Numbered from the stretch's first letter, positions 25,861 to 35,587 are shown. The stretch: 64,000 nucleotides of DNA from an uncultured Caryophanales bacterium (GCA_949287425.1 CASEGJ010000004.1:389727-453726); one strand, 5' to 3'. Notes: generated by a model from the letters alone, not told the origin. Program-made: numbers and translations.

Positions 25861-28464
25861 ATGAGAAAAATGTCTTCTGATGAAATTAGAGATACTTGGT
25901 TGAAGTTTTTTGTATCTAAAGGTCATCATATTGAACCTTCTGCTAATTTAATTCCTCAAAACGATCCTACTTTGCTTTGGATTAATGCTGGTGTAGCGGC
26001 ATTAAAAAAATATTTTGATGGCAGTTTAAGACCAGAATATAGAAGGTTAGTTAACGCGCAAAAATGCATAAGAACTAACGATATTGAAAATGTCGGTCAC
26101 ACTTCTAGACATCATACTTTTTTTGAAATGTTAGGTAATTTTTCTATCGGCGATTATTTTAGAAATGAAGTCATACCTTGGGCGTGCGAACTTCTCTTAG
26201 ATGAAAAATGGTTTGCTCTTCCTAAAGAGAAACTATATATAACTTATTATCCAGATGATTTAGATACTAAAAATCTTTGGATTAAAAACGGTATGTTAGA
26301 AGATCACCTTATTCCATTAAAATCAAATTTCTGGGAAATAGGTGAAGGCCCAGGTGGCCCAGATACTGAAATTTATTTTGATAGAGGCGAAAAATACGAT
26401 AGAGAAAATAAAGGTGTCGAATTAATTTATAACGATGAAGATAACGATCGTTATATTGAAATATGGAATATTGTCTTTTCTCAATACAATTGTCAACCTG
26501 GTGTTTTACCAAGAAATCAATATAAAGAGTTGCCACATAAAAACATCGATACAGGAGCTGGATTAGAAAGATTTGCATGTATACTTCAAGGTGTCGAAAC
26601 TAATTTTGATACTGACTTATTTATACCGATTATTAAAGCGATTGAAGCTAAAGCCAACGTTTCTTATCAAGATAATAAACTTGCTTATAGAGTCATAGCC
26701 GATCATATTAGATCAGTTACTTTCGCTTTGGCTGATGGAGCGTATTTTTCTAATGAAGGAAGAGGATATGTTTTAAGAAGGTTAGTTAGAAGAGCGATTA
26801 GATATGCTAATAAGTTAAATTTACCTATCGGAAGCTTATCTAGTTTAGTCGAAGTTGTCTGTAAGACAATGTCTCATTATTATTCATATTTATACTCACA
26901 ACAAGAAAAAGTCTCTAAGATGATTCTTTTTGAAGAAGAGAAATTTTCTAAAACGTTAAAACAAGGTGAAAATCTTTTAAATAGCTATTTGTCTTCTAGT
27001 GATTTTTTAGATGGAAAAGACGCTTTCTTACTATATGATACATATGGCTTTCCTTTTGAATTAACTCTTGAAATCGCTTCTGAAAAAGGCAAGAAGGTCG
27101 ATGTTGATGGTTATAAAAAAGCTATGGAAGAACAAAAACAAAAAGCTAGAGCAGCTAGAGGTAAACTTGAATCTTTCAAAGCTCAAGATAAAGACCTTAT
27201 GGAATTTAATTTACCTAGTGAATTTATTTATGAAGATGAAATTTTAGAAAGCAAAGTCATAGGTATTTTTAAAGATGGCAAGCAAGTTGAAAGCATAGAT
27301 GATTATGGCGATATCGTTTTTGATAAAACTAACTTCTATGCTGAAAGTGGTGGTCAAGTTAATGATATCGGTGAAATTAAAAATGAATCTACAAACTTAA
27401 AAGTAAATATGGTTATTCCTTCACCAAACAAACAAAACTTACATCACGTTGAAGTTTTATATGGTCAAGTAAATCTAGGTGATAAGTTTACTTTAATGCC
27501 TGATTTTAATAGACGTCAATTAATTAGAAGAAACCATTCATCCGCTCATTTATTTCAAGCAGCACTACAGCAAATCGTCTCTAAAGATTGTCATCAAGCG
27601 GGTTCATATGAAGATGATAAAGTTATGAGGTTTGACTTTACTTTAAATAGGAAATTGACAGATGAGGAAATCGATAAGATTGAAAAACAAGTCAACTTAT
27701 GGATAGCTAGTAAAATTCCACAAGAAACTAAAGTTATGGATTTAAAAGAGGCGGAAAAATTAAATGCTATGCATTTATTTAATGAGAAATATTCTTCTAA
27801 AGTCAGAGTTGTTTCATTTGGGGATGTTTCTAAAGAATTCTGTGGAGGAACTCATGTTAATAACAGCCAAGATATAGGTGTATTTGTTATTGGAAGTGAG
27901 CAATCTATCGCTAGCGGAATTAGAAGAGTAACTTGTTATACATCTATTAACGCTTACGAATATATGAAAAATAAAGATTTGGAATTGAAAGATATCGCTA
28001 GAAGTTTAAATGTCAAATCCGATAGAGAAATCTTAGCTAAATTGTCCGCTTTGAATTCAGAAAAAGAAGAATTGAATAAACAAATTGAACTTTTACAAGG
28101 TAAGATTGTTTCAAATTATATTCAAGAAGTTAAATCTAATAAACAGATAATTAATAACAAAGATGTATATTTAGCTAAAGTTAGCAACTTTACTCATACG
28201 CAAATTGTCGATTTAATTCAAGGAATTATATCTTCACCTAATTCAGCAATTTTAGTACTAAACATCAAAGAAAATAAATCTGAAATTGGAGTTGGATTAA
28301 GCAAAGATTTGATTTCAAACACTTTGAAAGCAGGAATGCTAGTTAAATTAGTTGCTAGTAAATTAAATGGTTCAGGTGGTGGAAAACCTGATATGGCATT
28401 TGGAGGCTTTTCTAACACTTCAAATCTCGAAATAGCTTATAATTGTTTTAAGGAGAATATTTGA
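25861..28464 (+). CDS. alaS: Alanyl-tRNA synthetase
   Basis: 867 residues, full length. Class II motifs: motif 2 around FFEMLGNFSIGDYF, motif 3 in EGRGYVLRRLVRRAIRY. The editing domain has the zinc residues HSSAH (about 565) and CGGTH (about 665). The C-Ala domain ends with LNGSGGGKPDMAFGG. It is led by an alanine-type T-box. The stop TGA (28462-28464) overlaps the ruvX ATG by one base, the conserved alaS-ruvX order of Firmicutes. Confidence 0.98.
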   Translation: MRKMSSDEIRDTWLKFFVSKGHHIEPSANLIPQNDPTLLWINAGVAALKKYFDGSLRPEYRRLVNAQKCIRTNDIENVGHTSRHHTFFEMLGNFSIGDYFRNEVIPWACELLLDEKWFALPKEKLYITYYPDDLDTKNLWIKNGMLEDHLIPLKSNFWEIGEGPGGPDTEIYFDRGEKYDRENKGVELIYNDEDNDRYIEIWNIVFSQYNCQPGVLPRNQYKELPHKNIDTGAGLERFACILQGVETNFDTDLFIPIIKAIEAKANVSYQDNKLAYRVIADHIRSVTFALADGAYFSNEGRGYVLRRLVRRAIRYANKLNLPIGSLSSLVEVVCKTMSHYYSYLYSQQEKVSKMILFEEEKFSKTLKQGENLLNSYLSSSDFLDGKDAFLLYDTYGFPFELTLEIASEKGKKVDVDGYKKAMEEQKQKARAARGKLESFKAQDKDLMEFNLPSEFIYEDEILESKVIGIFKDGKQVESIDDYGDIVFDKTNFYAESGGQVNDIGEIKNESTNLKVNMVIPSPNKQNLHHVEVLYGQVNLGDKFTLMPDFNRRQLIRRNHSSAHLFQAALQQIVSKDCHQAGSYEDDKVMRFDFTLNRKLTDEEIDKIEKQVNLWIASKIPQETKVMDLKEAEKLNAMHLFNEKYSSKVRVVSFGDVSKEFCGGTHVNNSQDIGVFVIGSEQSIASGIRRVTCYTSINAYEYMKNKDLELKDIARSLNVKSDREILAKLSALNSEKEELNKQIELLQGKIVSNYIQEVKSNKQIINNKDVYLAKVSNFTHTQIVDLIQGIISSPNSAILVLNIKENKSEIGVGLSKDLISNTLKAGMLVKLVASKLNGSGGGKPDMAFGGFSNTSNLEIAYNCFKENI

Positions 28465-28880
28465 TGCGCGCATTAGGTTTAGATTTAGGAACAAAGACAT
28501 TAGGAATAGCGATATCTAGAACTGGAATTATCTCTTCAGGATATGAAGAATTCCGCTTTGACGATCCAACTTGGCAAATTCCTTTACAAGAAGTTGAAAG
28601 AATAGTTAAACTAGAAAAGATAGATCATATCGCATTAGGCTTACCTTTGAATATGGATGGAAGTGAATCTGAAATGTCGACGAATTGCAGAAATTTTGCT
28701 AAGTTAATTTTAAAAAAATGTCCAGATATTAAAGTTAGTCTTATTGATGAAAGATGGTCGACAAAACAAGCTACTAGAAGTATGTTGGAAGCTGATCTTT
28801 CTAGAAATAAAAGGAAGAAAATCGTCGATAAAATGGCTGCTATTATTATTTTAGATACTTTTTTGGAAAGGGGATATTAA
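28464..28880 (+). CDS. ruvX: Holliday junction resolvase-like RuvX (YqgF)
   Basis: 138 residues from ATG 28464 (the ribosome site AAGGAG lies upstream). RNase H-like fold with the acidic motif GLDLGTKTLGIA (residues 4-15), a central LGLPLNMDG, and ERWSTKQATRSML with Asp in the final VDKMAAIIILD. Family proteins act in 16S rRNA 5' end processing or recombination. The stop of alaS overlaps its start and the DUF1292 gene starts 1 base after its stop, so the three form an operon. Confidence 0.95.
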   Translation: MRALGLDLGTKTLGIAISRTGIISSGYEEFRFDDPTWQIPLQEVERIVKLEKIDHIALGLPLNMDGSESEMSTNCRNFAKLILKKCPDIKVSLIDERWSTKQATRSMLEADLSRNKRKKIVDKMAAIIILDTFLERGY

Positions 28881-28881
28881 A

Positions 28882-29277
28882 ATGGCACAAGAAAAAGAAT
28901 ATATTACTTTAATCGATGAAAATAACAAGGAAATTCAATTTGAACTTTTATTTTCATTTAATAGTCAAGAATACAATACCCGTTATTTATTTGTTGTTGA
29001 TCCAAGTGATGAAACAGGAAATTCGGCTTTAGTTTTTAAAATGGATGAGAATGGTAATGTTACAACTGTTGATGATAGTTCATCTTCAGAAACTGATTAT
29101 ATAAATAAAATATTTGACGATTATCAAAATGGTATTTTAAATCCTGTTGAAGATGAACATTGCGAAGATGAAGATTGTTCAAAACACCATCATCATTGTG
29201 GACATGATTGCACATGTACAACTGGAGATTGTTCAGATTGTTCACAGGTCGATTGTCCTGACAGTAATTGCAAATAA
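28882..29277 (+). CDS. DUF1292 protein with Cys/His-rich tail
   Basis: 131 residues. The first 70 or so match the DUF1292 (YrzB) family: EYITLIDENNKEIQFELLFSF and RYLFVVDPSD. Family members are usually short and end in a few acidic residues. Here the acidic end (about 88-131) carries 9 Cys and 6 His (patterns HC, DC, KHHHHC, GHDC, CTC, GDC), a likely metal-binding tail. It follows ruvX with 1 base between, as in other Firmicutes. Function of DUF1292 is unknown; the tail may bind zinc or copper. Confidence 0.85.
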   Translation: MAQEKEYITLIDENNKEIQFELLFSFNSQEYNTRYLFVVDPSDETGNSALVFKMDENGNVTTVDDSSSSETDYINKIFDDYQNGILNPVEDEHCEDEDCSKHHHHCGHDCTCTTGDCSDCSQVDCPDSNCK

Positions 29278-29333
29278 GATTGCTAAATTTTTATTAATAG
29301 AGTATAATAATTCGGAATAAGGAGAAATGTCAA

Positions 29334-29561
29334 ATGTTAAAATGGTTTAATTCTCAATCTAGATTAATTCAAATCATCTTATTATTGATTCCTGTTGTTA
29401 ACTGGGTCGTTGAAATTTTAGTAAGATGGTCTAAATTTTTCAAAGAAAAGGGCTTAATTAGCTTAATCATCGCCATTGTTGTTACCTTCTTTGGCCTTTT
29501 TGTCGGTTGGTTAGACTTAATTTGGTGTTTATTATTTAAACATTTATTCTTAGCTGCTTAA
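29334..29561 (+). CDS. Small membrane protein, 75 residues
   Basis: Two hydrophobic helices (about 13-32 and 42-62) joined by a basic loop (RWSKFFKEKG). The first is preceded by MLKWFNSQSRL. The ribosome site AAGGAG is well placed. It lies 56 bases after the DUF1292 gene and ends with a strong terminator, so it may be the last gene of the alaS operon. Unknown function; the topology is only a guess. Confidence 0.75.
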   Translation: MLKWFNSQSRLIQIILLLIPVVNWVVEILVRWSKFFKEKGLISLIIAIVVTFFGLFVGWLDLIWCLLFKHLFLAA

Positions 29562-29584
29562 TTTAATAAGTAATTTAGATTGAG

Positions 29585-29613
29585 GGGACTTTAATTATTA
29601 AAGTCCCTTTTTT
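29585..29613 (+). terminator. Terminator of the alaS operon
   Basis: GGGACTTTAA (29585-29594) and TTAAAGTCCC (29598-29607) form a perfect 10-pair stem with a 3-base loop and a T run to 29613. Confidence 0.95.
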
Positions 29614-29627
29614 AAAAAGAGGGAAGT

Positions 29628-30392
29628 ATGAAAATAGCATCTTTTAATGTTAATGGAATCCGCGCGATTATTAAAAAAGATTTTTTAGAAGATTTTAAAA
29701 AATTAGACGCTGACATTTTAGTAATTGAAGAAACTAAATATACTGATCAAGGCGATAATAAATTTCCTTTTGAACAGGAAGGTTATTATTTGTATTGGAC
29801 TAATTCTGAAGTGAAAAAAGGTTATTCTGGTGTAGCTATATATTCAAAAATAAAGCCATTATCTATTCACTATGGTTTAGAAGATAATAAATACGATGAT
29901 GAAGGTAGAGTAATTACTCTTGAATTTGAAAAATTTTATTTAGTCGGCTGTTATGTCCCTAATTCAGGTGAAGAGTTAAAACGCCTTGATTTTAGAATGC
30001 AGTTTGAAGATGATTTGTTAAAATATCTTAAGGATTTAGACGATAAAAAGCCTGTAATATATACTGGGGATTTAAATGTCGCTCACATGCCTATCGATTT
30101 AAAAAATCCTCAATCAAACACTAGATCTGCTGGTTATACAATAGAAGAAAGAAACGCTTTTACTAGATTGTTAGATAACGGGTTTATCGATACTTTTAGA
30201 TATTTATATCCTGATACTGTTAAATATTCTTGGTGGTCATATCGCTTTAGAGCTAGAGAAAAAGGTATAGGTTGGAGAATCGATTATTTTGTCGTCTCAA
30301 AAAGGATAATTTCACTAGTGAAAGATTCTGAAATTAGAAATGATATTTACGGCTCAGATCATTGCCCAATAACCCTTTTAATTGATTTATAA
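29628..30392 (+). CDS. xth: Exodeoxyribonuclease III / AP endonuclease
   Basis: 254 residues, ExoIII (EEP) family. Motifs: MKIASFNVNGIRA (N-terminal Asn), EETKY (metal Glu), GCYVPNSG, GDLNVAH (Asp/Asn), and the C-terminal RIDYFVVS and GSDHCPITLLI (catalytic His). It repairs abasic sites in DNA and removes 3' blocks. It is monocistronic up to the nadK gene, whose longer possible start would overlap it; a ribosome site argues for the shorter nadK. Confidence 0.97.
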   Translation: MKIASFNVNGIRAIIKKDFLEDFKKLDADILVIEETKYTDQGDNKFPFEQEGYYLYWTNSEVKKGYSGVAIYSKIKPLSIHYGLEDNKYDDEGRVITLEFEKFYLVGCYVPNSGEELKRLDFRMQFEDDLLKYLKDLDDKKPVIYTGDLNVAHMPIDLKNPQSNTRSAGYTIEERNAFTRLLDNGFIDTFRYLYPDTVKYSWWSYRFRAREKGIGWRIDYFVVSKRIISLVKDSEIRNDIYGSDHCPITLLIDL

Positions 30393-30426
30393 ACTTGTTA
30401 AAATAAATCTAAGAAAGGTGCATATT

Positions 30427-31200
30427 ATGTTTAAGTTTTCTATTGCAGTTAAACCTAATGTTCAAGATGGTGATAAGTTATATTCACTGATAAAAAATTA
30501 TTTTTTAGCTAAAGGAAATCAATATTCTGAAGAAAATCCTGATATTGTTTTTTGTGTCGGCGGAGATGGAACTTTATTAAATGCCATTAAAAATAATTTT
30601 GGTAAAAAAGCTTCATATATGATGATAAATGCTGGTACTTTGGGCTTTTTTAGAGAATATGATCTTGACCAAATGGATCAGTTTTTTACTGAATTTGACT
30701 ATGATAAACTTCAATATGAAACCCATAATTTCTTAGAAATTAGCGATATATATGGCAATAAAGCTTACGCTTGCAACGAATTTATTTGGGCTTCACCAAT
30801 TTCTACATTGGATTTAAATATCTTCGTTAATCACAAGTATTTTATGACTGTTAAAGGTAGTGGAATTTGTATTGCGACTGCTTTTGGTTCAACTGGTTAT
30901 AATCATTCTTTAGGAGGTTCTTTGTTAGTTGGTAATTCTGGGAAGGTTTTATCTTTAATTGCTCCAATTAGAAATAAAGCTATTCACCCATTAATTAATT
31001 CGTTAGTTTTACTTGATGAAGATGAATTAACTATCGAAATGAGAAATCACGTCCCTTGTTATATTTCAGCTGATATGCGTCAACTTCCTAATTTGAAAGG
31101 TGTAAAATTCAATATTAAAAGTTCAAAAGAGACTTTCTCTTTGGCTCATTCTACTGTTTTTGATAACTATACTAGAATTAGAAGGTCGTTTGTCGATTAA
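30427..31200 (+). CDS. nadK: NAD kinase
   Basis: 257 residues from ATG 30427, chosen by the ribosome site AAGAAAGGTG. Signatures: GGDGT (in VFCVGGDGTLLNAI, residues 38-51), NAGTLGFF, the NE motif (ACNEFIW) and a TAFGSTGYNHSLGGS glycine-rich segment. It phosphorylates NAD to NADP. It converges with the maf gene. Confidence 0.97.
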   Translation: MFKFSIAVKPNVQDGDKLYSLIKNYFLAKGNQYSEENPDIVFCVGGDGTLLNAIKNNFGKKASYMMINAGTLGFFREYDLDQMDQFFTEFDYDKLQYETHNFLEISDIYGNKAYACNEFIWASPISTLDLNIFVNHKYFMTVKGSGICIATAFGSTGYNHSLGGSLLVGNSGKVLSLIAPIRNKAIHPLINSLVLLDEDELTIEMRNHVPCYISADMRQLPNLKGVKFNIKSSKETFSLAHSTVFDNYTRIRRSFVD

Positions 31201-31760
31201 ATTAGTTTAAGATATTTTAGACTTTCTTTCAATTCATTACTTGGTAAACCTTTGATGTTATCAAAACTACCTTGAATAATTTTATAGGTAAAATATCCTT
31301 TATCTTGTATTCCATATCCTCCTGCTTTATCAAATGGGGATTTTGTTTTTATATAATCTTCAATAGCTTGATTGTCTTTAAAAGATATAGTTAATAAAGA
31401 TTTTACTTTATTAGAAATAACTTTGTTGGAATTTAAAAAGATTACATAGCTAGTAACAACTTCGTGTATTTGATTGTTTAAGTTAGTTAGCATATTAAGC
31501 GCTTCTATTTCATCTTTAGGCTTATTGAATATTTTAGAATTGTAAATTACAGTTGTATCTGCAGATAAGACGTAATCAGTTGGATACGAATTAGAAATAT
31601 CTAAACCTTTTTGATAAGCGATTAAATAGGAAAGATCTTCTAGGTTATTAGAAGTAATTTTTCTTTCATCTATGTTGCTAGGAACGATTAAAAAATCTTT
31701 TTTATAAATTGATTTTAATATTTCAATTCGTCTAGGAGATTTACTTGCTAAAATTAACAT
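31197..31760 (-). CDS. maf: Maf-family nucleotide pyrophosphatase
   Basis: 187 residues. Starts with the Maf signature ILASKSPRRIEIL (residues 3-15), then SNIDE, then VLSADTTVIYN (catalytic Asp). It hydrolyses non-canonical or excess nucleoside triphosphates, such as dTTP and UTP in the Bacillus homologue. It begins 4 bases after the stop of RNase J, so the two form one transcript. The convergent nadK overlaps its end by 4 bases. Confidence 0.95.
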   Translation of the reverse strand: MLILASKSPRRIEILKSIYKKDFLIVPSNIDERKITSNNLEDLSYLIAYQKGLDISNSYPTDYVLSADTTVIYNSKIFNKPKDEIEALNMLTNLNNQIHEVVTSYVIFLNSNKVISNKVKSLLTISFKDNQAIEDYIKTKSPFDKAGGYGIQDKGYFTYKIIQGSFDNIKGLPSNELKESLKYLKLI

Positions 31761-31764
31761 TTTA

Positions 31765-33444
31765 TTAATAGGTGATAGTTTGAGTGACTACGACTGGATT
31801 TCTATGTGTAATTTTATAAAAATATCTAGCGACGTAGTTAGTAGCGAAATCTTTTAAGACTTCTATATTAGTGTTTTGACTGAATTTATTAACTATTTCC
31901 TTAGCTAGGAGAGATTTTAAATCTTTAACATAGCTAGAATCAGAATTAATATAGTATGAGAAACCTTTAGTATCTATAGTGATTTTATTTTCAAGTAAGC
32001 TGTCATTATGAAAAATAAGCAGCAAGCTAACTAGTCCATTAGTAGATAATAAAGATCTATCTTTAATAACGTTAGTTGAAATACCAAAAGATTCTGTTGT
32101 ATCGCAATATTCGACATCAGTGAAAATTCTTTCTCCATATCTGCATTTGTGATTTTCTAAAATTACGCTATCGCCATTAGCGCAAACAAAGGTGTTTTCA
32201 CTAGGCAATCCACATTCTTTGGCAATATCAGCGTGAAGTTTAAGCATGTGATATTCACCGTGAATTGGCATAAAATATTTAGGCTTAATAAGTTTTTGCA
32301 TCAAGCGTAATTCCTGTTTGCAAGGGTGGCCTGAAGCGTGCAATCTATTTGATGATGAGTTAGTTAAAACGTTAGCCCCTTCTCTAGTAAGTTGGTTTAT
32401 TACTTTGTTGATAGCGGTAGTATTTCCAGGAATAGGAGATGATGAAAAGATAACAGTATCGCCAAAGTTAATTTTAACTCTATGCTGATTAAAAGCGATT
32501 CTTGATAAAGCGGCTAAGCTTTCACCTTGTGAACCAGTGCATAAAATTAAGACTTCACTTGGGTTCATCTTTTTAATAGCTTCTAAATTATTTATAAAAT
32601 AGTTATCGGGAATTTTAATAAAACCATATTCTCTAGCTGCTTGGATATTTGATTCCATCGAGCGACCTAAGATAGCAATCTTTCTTTCATATTTAATTGC
32701 AGTAGCCAAAATTTGTTGAATTCTAGAAATGTTAGATGAAAAAGTAGAAATTATGATTCTACCTTCTGCTTGTCTAAAGACCTCATTAAGAGAATTGACA
32801 ACTGATTTTTCAGAAGGAGTATATCCTTCTTTTTCGGCATTAGTTGAATCAGCTAATAATAAATCAACACCATTAGCTCCGCATTTTGCTAATCCAGATA
32901 AATCAAAATCAAAATCGACAGGAGTTAAATCTACTTTAAAATCACCAGTGTGGAGAATATTCCCGTGAGGTGTTTCAATTTTAATAGCATATGAATCAGG
33001 AATAGAATGGGTAACATGGAAAAATTTAAAAGTAAAATCATTAATTTTAATGACGGAATTTGAATCGTATTCAACAAGTTTAACGTTTGGCTTAGATTTC
33101 ATTTCTTCCAATTTATGTTTAATTAAGCCAAGAGCTAGTTTTGGAGCGTAGATTACCGGAATTTGAACTCTATTTAATAAGAAAGGAATTCCACCGATGT
33201 GGTCTTCATGGCCGTGAGTGATAAAAAGAGCCTTAAAGCGAGATCCAGCATCTTTTACATGCGAATAATCAGGAATAATATAGTTAATTCCAGGTAAATC
33301 AGGTGTAGCAAATAAAACGCCAGCATCAATTAAAATTTGAGTAGAATCATTTTCTATACAATATGTGTTTTTACCGACTTCACCTAGCCCACCTAAAGCG
33401 ACAATTTTAATGGGGGAATTATCGATATTGTTTCTTTCATCCAT
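31765..33444 (-). CDS. rnj: Ribonuclease J
   Basis: 559 residues, metallo-beta-lactamase / beta-CASP ribonuclease with 5' exo- and endonuclease activity. The metal motif is THGHEDHIGG (about 80), then LHTGDFKVD and ADSTNAEKEG; the beta-CASP motifs are STFSSNISR, SSSPIPGN and MPIHGEYHML. The usual C-terminal domain is there. Only one RNase J gene appears in this window, so A versus B is not decided. Together with RNase Y it covers the RNA decay set typical of Bacilli. Confidence 0.97.
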   Translation of the reverse strand: MDERNNIDNSPIKIVALGGLGEVGKNTYCIENDSTQILIDAGVLFATPDLPGINYIIPDYSHVKDAGSRFKALFITHGHEDHIGGIPFLLNRVQIPVIYAPKLALGLIKHKLEEMKSKPNVKLVEYDSNSVIKINDFTFKFFHVTHSIPDSYAIKIETPHGNILHTGDFKVDLTPVDFDFDLSGLAKCGANGVDLLLADSTNAEKEGYTPSEKSVVNSLNEVFRQAEGRIIISTFSSNISRIQQILATAIKYERKIAILGRSMESNIQAAREYGFIKIPDNYFINNLEAIKKMNPSEVLILCTGSQGESLAALSRIAFNQHRVKINFGDTVIFSSSPIPGNTTAINKVINQLTREGANVLTNSSSNRLHASGHPCKQELRLMQKLIKPKYFMPIHGEYHMLKLHADIAKECGLPSENTFVCANGDSVILENHKCRYGERIFTDVEYCDTTESFGISTNVIKDRSLLSTNGLVSLLLIFHNDSLLENKITIDTKGFSYYINSDSSYVKDLKSLLAKEIVNKFSQNTNIEVLKDFATNYVARYFYKITHRNPVVVTQTITY

Positions 33445-33573
33445 AATATATGCTCCTTAAAAAATTAAAATTCCACGTTTTAAAATTAGAATTGCATCCA
33501 AGTAAAATTTTTAATTTAAATATTTCTTAAATATATTACATTAATGATCTTTAAAAGTCAAAGAAAATTAGTT

Positions 33574-34116
33574 TTAGATGGCTATAGCACCTTCAGGAAC
33601 ATAAAGTGGGTTCTTTTTGTTAATTCTATCATAATATAAAATACCATCAAGATGGTCATATTCATGCTGTAAACAAATTGCTAAATAACCATAAGCAGTT
33701 ATTTCAACATCTTTTTTAGTTAAAACATCGTAAGCTTGTAAAACTACTTTGTTGTATCTTAAAACTACACCAGGATGTTTATTAGGAACAGAAAGACAAG
33801 CTTCACCACCATCTAGATATGCTTGTTTAACTGAAGTGCGGAGAATTTTTGGATTAAGTAAGCCATATTGATATAGTGATTTACCATCGTTAAGATAGAT
33901 AGCAAATCCGCGTTTATTAATTCCAATTTGAGGTAAGGCTAAACCGACACCAGGTTCTACGTCTTTATGAAGTTTGCAAAATTCTTCATCTTGAGAATTT
34001 TTTAAATATTCAACCATATCAGTTAATAATTTATGGTCTTGTTCAGTATATGGTTTATCAAAATCTTCGCATTTTTTTCTTAAACTAGGGTTTGAATCTA
34101 ATACAATTTTAAACAT
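33574..34116 (-). CDS. def: Peptide deformylase
   Basis: 180 residues from ATG 34116, chosen by GAGGAAAAAT upstream (a longer start at 34146 lacks a site). Removes formyl from new proteins. The zinc ligands are in CLQHEYDHLDG (HExxH pattern) and the Cys is in EACLSVP, the family's EGCLS with Ala for Gly. Motif 1 is GVGLALPQIG. Type 2 (Gram-positive) features include an insertion after motif 1. Divergent from the ylbF gene. Confidence 0.96.
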   Translation of the reverse strand: MFKIVLDSNPSLRKKCEDFDKPYTEQDHKLLTDMVEYLKNSQDEEFCKLHKDVEPGVGLALPQIGINKRGFAIYLNDGKSLYQYGLLNPKILRTSVKQAYLDGGEACLSVPNKHPGVVLRYNKVVLQAYDVLTKKDVEITAYGYLAICLQHEYDHLDGILYYDRINKKNPLYVPEGAIAI

Positions 34117-34171
34117 ATTTTTCCTCTTCGTTTGTAAGTATAACAAAAAAACAATTATAATAACAAAGAAT

Positions 34172-34510
34172 ATGAACGCTTTAGAAGATAAAATAACTGA
34201 AAATATCTATAAATATATCGAGGATTTTAAACAATCTAATGAATATGTAGAGTGGAAAAAATTAGATAATCAGATTTATTTAGATAATTCTCTTAGACCA
34301 TTATTAGAAGAAAAACAAGAGATGGAAAAAAGGTTTAGAAATTTAGATAGTTCAAGTGTAGAATTTCAAAACCTCTATAAGGATTATTTATCTTTAATTG
34401 ATAGAATTAATTTAGTTCCTGTTGTTCAAAAATACAATCAAGCTAGTTTAGAAATAAAGAAAATAAAAAATATTTTAGAAAGAGAATTATTTATCAAAAT
34501 ATATGAATAG
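34172..34510 (+). CDS. ylbF: YlbF-family regulator
   Basis: 112 residues, helical, with no membrane segment. The composition and heptad-like pattern (YVEWKKLDNQIYLDNSLRPL, KQEMEKRFRNLDSSSVEFQN) match the YlbF/YmcA family, whose Bacillus members form the RicAFT complex controlling RNase Y processing. The ylbF-rsmD-coaD gene order is that of B. subtilis, which supports the call. The rsmD start overlaps its last codons. No clear ribosome site at the start. Confidence 0.8.
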   Translation: MNALEDKITENIYKYIEDFKQSNEYVEWKKLDNQIYLDNSLRPLLEEKQEMEKRFRNLDSSSVEFQNLYKDYLSLIDRINLVPVVQKYNQASLEIKKIKNILERELFIKIYE

Positions 34511-35048
34511 AGTAAGGATAATTAGCGGAATATATCGTTCGAGATTGCTTAGTTTACCTAAGTTAGATAAAAATATCAGGCCGACTCAAGATAAAATTAG
34601 AGGAAGCGTGTTTTCAAGTATTGGCGATATAACTGACTTTATAGTTTTGGATCTTTTTGCTGGAACAGGGGCATATGGGTTTGAATCTATTTCTAGAAAT
34701 GCTAAATTTGCGTATTTTAACGATATTAATAAAGATTGTTGTCAAGCGATAAAAAAATCGGCTTCTTTATTAAATTGCCTAGATAAAGTTAAAATTTTTA
34801 ATTTAGATTATTTGACCTTATTAACTAAAATGAAAGGTGTTAAATTCGATTTAATTTTTTTAGATCCACCTTATAAAGATGAAGTTAATTTGAAGATTAT
34901 AAACTTTATTTTAGATAAAGATATGCTATCGAAAAATGGAATAATAGTAGCTGAACAAGAAATAGAATTAGCTCAGATTGAAAATTTAGAATTGAAACAA
35001 TACAAATATTCATATAAAAGAGTCGGTATTTATAGAAAGGTCAATTAA
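34503..35048 (+). CDS. rsmD: 16S rRNA (guanine966-N2)-methyltransferase RsmD
   Basis: 181 residues. MRIISGxxR start (VRIISGIYRSR), then RPTQDKIRGSVFSSIG, LDLFAGTGAYGFESISR (SAM motif I) and the catalytic DPPY (FDLIFLDPPYKDE). Methylates G966 in 16S rRNA. The start lies 8 bases inside the ylbF gene, the coaD start is 3 bases after its stop. Confidence 0.96.
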   Translation: MNRVRIISGIYRSRLLSLPKLDKNIRPTQDKIRGSVFSSIGDITDFIVLDLFAGTGAYGFESISRNAKFAYFNDINKDCCQAIKKSASLLNCLDKVKIFNLDYLTLLTKMKGVKFDLIFLDPPYKDEVNLKIINFILDKDMLSKNGIIVAEQEIELAQIENLELKQYKYSYKRVGIYRKVN

Positions 35049-35050
35049 TT

Positions 35051-35542
35051 ATGAGAAAAGCTTGTTATCCTGGATCGTTTGATCCAATTACCAATGGACA
35101 TCTTGATATAGCTATTAGAGCTAGCAATATCTTCGATGAGGTTTATATTATCGTATCTGAAAATATCGATAAAGGTAAGTATATGTTTACTCTAGAAGAA
35201 AGAATGCAGATGTGCAAACAAACTTTTAAAGATTACAAAAATATCAAAGTGGTTCCTGGGAAAGGTTTAACTGCTTATCAAGCTAAAGAATTAGACTGTC
35301 AAGCTATTATAAGAGGCTTAAGAATGGTTTCTGATTACGAATATGAAGTTCAATTTGCCGCCATTAATGAATATTTAGAAAAAGATATCGATATGGTATT
35401 TTTAATGGCTAGAAAGGAATTTTCATTTATTTCATCAACTAGAGTTAGGGAAATTTATCAATACCATGGTGAAATATCTCATCTTGTTCCTAAACCAGTT
35501 TTAGAGATGTTTAAAAAGAAAAAAATTGAATATTTCAATTAA
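35051..35542 (+). CDS. coaD: Phosphopantetheine adenylyltransferase
   Basis: 163 residues. Fourth step of CoA synthesis. It shows the nucleotidyltransferase motif PGSFDPITNGHLDI (residues 7-20), RGLRMVSDYEYEVQFA and the FISSTRVRE segment (ISSTxxR). Third gene of the ylbF-rsmD-coaD operon. A weak bidirectional hairpin (35588-35610) follows. Confidence 0.98.
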   Translation: MRKACYPGSFDPITNGHLDIAIRASNIFDEVYIIVSENIDKGKYMFTLEERMQMCKQTFKDYKNIKVVPGKGLTAYQAKELDCQAIIRGLRMVSDYEYEVQFAAINEYLEKDIDMVFLMARKEFSFISSTRVREIYQYHGEISHLVPKPVLEMFKKKKIEYFN

Positions 35543-35587
35543 TCGATTTGAATAATTATCAATATATTGAAAGAGAGTTAAAAGTAA

